Shown: one piece after another, positions 62,045 through 64,000 of the stretch
Numbering within the stretch: the first letter of the stretch is position 1
How the letters are laid out: every line of letters starts with the position of its first letter
DNA from: Palleniella intestinalis
Lineage (GTDB): Bacteria > Bacteroidota > Bacteroidia > Bacteroidales > Bacteroidaceae
Length of the DNA: 64,000 nt
NCBI RefSeq assembly: GCF_013166595.1
Contig: NZ_JABKKG010000007.1
Coordinates: 62,001 to 126,000, forward strand
Direction of reading: 5' to 3'
Made by a program: the position numbers and the translations under genes
The notes under the pieces: generated by a model
Told to the model about the DNA's origin: nothing
Seen by the model: the letters and a program-made list of their open reading frames with translations, nothing else
Database searches by the model: none

Positions 62045-62183
62045 GTTGGAAATTCAGACTGTAACCGCCCGTCACAAAATCCATTACACGCGACAGAAAA
62101 CACCGTAACCGGCCCTTACGGAAGCCCCCACTAACGGCAGGGAAAACCGACAGGGAAACCGGCATTAAAGGGGCAGGAAGAGC

Positions 62184-63317
62184 CTACAGTTTCTTGCAGA
62201 AGAAGCGGCGGCGCTTAGGGAATTCCGGATTGAGAATCTCCCATTGGTTGAGGTTCTTCATGTTTGTCTCCAGCTGAGGGGCAGTCTCCGCATATTTGAA
62301 ACCTGCCTTTTGGTAAATCGGGATAAGGTCATAGAAGAACAGCGCATTGACCCCCTTGCCCTGATACTCCGGCTGCACGGCGATGAGAAGCATCTCAACA
62401 GTGTCCTCCATCTTGAATTTCAGTGCCTTGAGCAAATGGAACCAACCGAACGGGAATATCTTGCCTTTCGCCTTCTGCACGGCACGCGACATGGAGTTCA
62501 TCGTTATGCCGACACCGATAAGGTTCTTCTCGCTGTCATGAACCAAGGTCACGAACTTCAGGTCCACGAGTCCCAAATAGGTCTTTATGTAGCTGTCAAT
62601 CTGCTTCTGCGACAGACGCGAGAAGCCGAACAGCGGTGCATAGGCAGCGTTGAGGAGGTCAAAGATTTTCTGTCCGTAGCCCTGTTTGAACACCATGTCG
62701 GTGGTCAGTTTGTCAATGCTGAGGTTGTAGCGGCGCATGATCATCTCTCCGCCACGCTTGAACTTCTCCGGCATCTCGTCAGGGACGGCGACGCGCACCT
62801 GCACGCTGTCGATTTCCTTGACATAACCGTGAGCTTCCATGTGTGTGACATAGTATGGATAATTGTAAATCGTGGCGACAGAGCCGAGCTTGTCAAAGCC
62901 TTCAATGAGCATGCCCTCCTTGTCGAAATCGGTGAAGAGCATCGGTCCCTGGCAAGAAGTCATGCCGCGCTCCCTGCCCCACTCCTCCACGGTACGGAGA
63001 AGTGCAGCTGACACCTCTGTGTCGTCTATGAAGTCAATGTAGCCGAAACGGACATTCTTGGTGTTCCAAGTCTCGTTGGCACGGTGGTTTATCACTGCTG
63101 CAACGCGTCCGACAATCTTTCCGTCCTTCTTTGCAAGGAAGAGGTCTGCCTCGCAGAACTCGTATGCAGCATTCTTCTTTGGGTCGAACGTGTTGAGGAC
63201 GTCAAACTCCAAGTCAGGGACAGCGTACTCGTTGCCCTTGTAAAGCTCGTTTCCGAAATGCGCAAACGCCTTCCGTTCTTTCTTTGTGGTTACTCTTATT
63301 ATGTCGATTTTGCTCAT
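62184..63317 (-). CDS. GNAT-fold N-acetyltransferase-like protein
   Basis: A 377-residue cytoplasmic protein with two GNAT-like halves. The N-terminal half has DLFLAKKDGKIVGRVAAVIN; the C-terminal half has FVTLVHDSEKNLIGVGITM and LLIAVQPEYQGKGVNALFF, a clear acetyl-CoA motif A (Q-x-x-G-x-G). Between them is SCQGPMLFTDFDKEGMLIEG. Similar proteins are common in Bacteroidota with no known substrate. It is divergent from the topoisomerase gene and has its own promoter. Confidence 0.85.
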   Translation of the reverse strand: MSKIDIIRVTTKKERKAFAHFGNELYKGNEYAVPDLEFDVLNTFDPKKNAAYEFCEADLFLAKKDGKIVGRVAAVINHRANETWNTKNVRFGYIDFIDDTEVSAALLRTVEEWGRERGMTSCQGPMLFTDFDKEGMLIEGFDKLGSVATIYNYPYYVTHMEAHGYVKEIDSVQVRVAVPDEMPEKFKRGGEMIMRRYNLSIDKLTTDMVFKQGYGQKIFDLLNAAYAPLFGFSRLSQKQIDSYIKTYLGLVDLKFVTLVHDSEKNLIGVGITMNSMSRAVQKAKGKIFPFGWFHLLKALKFKMEDTVEMLLIAVQPEYQGKGVNALFFYDLIPIYQKAGFKYAETAPQLETNMKNLNQWEILNPEFPKRRRFFCKKL

Positions 63318-63405
63318 AAGCCAATGAATAAAAAGGTGTCATATTGCAACCCAGCATTACACTAATCAGAGAAAATGCAGGCACGTTGCATGTCATTTAT
63401 GTATG

Positions 63406-63436
63406 CAAAATTACAAAAAAAGTCTGTAACCTCAAA
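63406..63436 (-). promoter_or_regulatory. Bacteroidota-type promoter of the GNAT-like gene
   Basis: On the minus strand TTTG (63436-63433) and TAATTTTG (63413-63406) are 19 bases apart. Confidence 0.8.
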
Positions 63437-63451
63437 AATATGTCAAATAAT

Positions 63452-63482
63452 TTTGCCGTTTCCTTAATAATGATTAACTTTG
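63452..63482 (+). promoter_or_regulatory. Bacteroidota-type promoter of the topoisomerase gene
   Basis: TTTG at 63452-63455 and TAACTTTG at 63475-63482 are 19 bases apart, 60 bases before the start. Confidence 0.85.
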
Positions 63483-63541
63483 CATAGGAGCATTTTATCG
63501 GCTCTTTTTTGCATAAAAACCACAGAAACCTATCATTCTCC

Positions 63542-64000
63542 ATGAGCGACGATATACAAGAATTGGAATCTGCTGAGGAACGTCAGCAGGCAACAGACTA
63601 CAAACCCACCAACCGTTTTGATGCTTCGATAGTCCACCATCTCTCGGGGATGTACCAGAATTGGTTCATCGACTACGCTTCATACGTTATCCTTGAACGT
63701 GCCGTCCCGCACATCGAGGATGGCTTGAAGCCTGTGCAGCGCCGCATCCTCCATTCCATGAAACGCATGGATGACGGACGCTACAACAAGGTGGCGAACA
63801 TCGTGGGACACACCATGCAGTTTCATCCGCATGGCGATGCGTCAATCGGCGACGCTCTTGTGCAGATAGGACAGAAGAACCTGCTTGTCGACTGTCAGGG
63901 CAACTGGGGAAACATTCTCACCGGTTCGCGTGCCGCTGCACCGCGATACATTGAGGCGCGATTGTCGAAATTCGCACTGGAGACGGTGTTCAACCAGAAA
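63542..64000 (+). CDS. parC: DNA topoisomerase IV/gyrase subunit A (partial, runs off the window)
   Basis: From ATG 63542 the frame is open to the end of the window (153 codons). It has the type IIA subunit A core: SYVILERAVPHIEDGLKPVQ, then RRILHSM, the winged-helix region VGHTMQFHPHGDASIGDALV, and APRYIEARLS with the catalytic tyrosine. The N-terminus with an acidic extension, and SGMYQNWFIDYASYV, favour topoisomerase IV subunit A over gyrase A, from recall of Bacteroidota sequences. The C-terminal domain needed to decide is outside the window. Confidence 0.85.
   Translation, partial: MSDDIQELESAEERQQATDYKPTNRFDASIVHHLSGMYQNWFIDYASYVILERAVPHIEDGLKPVQRRILHSMKRMDDGRYNKVANIVGHTMQFHPHGDASIGDALVQIGQKNLLVDCQGNWGNILTGSRAAAPRYIEARLSKFALETVFNQK

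Overview
This window comes from a Bacteroidota chromosome, most likely a Prevotella-like member of the Bacteroidales. The evidence is the many promoters of the Bacteroidota form (TTTG, 19-20 bases, TAnnTTTG), the SprA-type outer-membrane protein, the GH105/PL26 pectin genes, the clpS-clpA-aat block, and weak ribosome binding sites. Housekeeping genes are GC-richer. Several stretches are clearly AT-richer and look like accessory DNA: about 9.3-23.7 kb, 31.5-36.4 kb and 40.6-47.6 kb.

Layout. 1-9.2 kb: the end of sprA, a PBP4-type peptidase (dacB), an orphan Mrr N-terminal domain protein, an exported GH105 hydrolase and an exported rhamnogalacturonan lyase, and an L-cysteine desulfidase family protein. 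9.3-23.7 kb: an accessory region, nearly all on the minus strand, with an exported caspase-like peptidase, an ECF-type sigma factor and a membrane anti-sigma/TPR protein in one overlapping operon. It also holds an exported TPR-CHAT protease behind a TPR gene split by a one-base frameshift, YbjN-like and TPR proteins, and a HEPN-like gene bracketed by ends of IS982-type elements. 23.8-25.5 kb: ADP-ribosylglycohydrolase and a Nudix/winged-helix NrtR-type regulator, with two identical palindromes flanking their promoter. 26.4-31.4 kb: etfB-etfA-acyl-CoA dehydrogenase, then an enoyl-ACP reductase. 31.7-36.4 kb: a restriction-modification locus with a fused cytosine-5/adenine-N6 methyltransferase, an HNH nuclease and a second HNH-like protein. 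36.5-39.6 kb: a lipoprotein phosphoesterase, a secreted barrel-like protein, an MmcQ/YjbR protein, a nucleotidyltransferase and a DnaQ-type exonuclease.

39.84-47.71 kb is the most interesting segment. A LuxR-type regulator diverges from a strong promoter and a 51-codon peptide gene. An internal terminator follows, then two helical-repeat proteins of unknown function, an M48 membrane metallopeptidase, an ABC exporter and an outer-membrane receptor-like protein. A perfect 20-bp direct repeat brackets the unit. I read it as an uncharacterised ribosomal-peptide production and export system carried on an insertable module; this is inference.

47.7-64 kb is mostly core: a sigma factor with a membrane partner, the N-degron block aat-clpA-clpS, tRNA-Leu, an SPFH/NfeD pair, a thioredoxin-like protein, tex, glutamine synthetase, an aldo/keto reductase, a GNAT-like protein and the start of a type IIA topoisomerase A subunit. 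Palindromic repeat elements and gene remnants lie between these genes. A GGTAAC-type palindromic repeat recurs at four places in the window.
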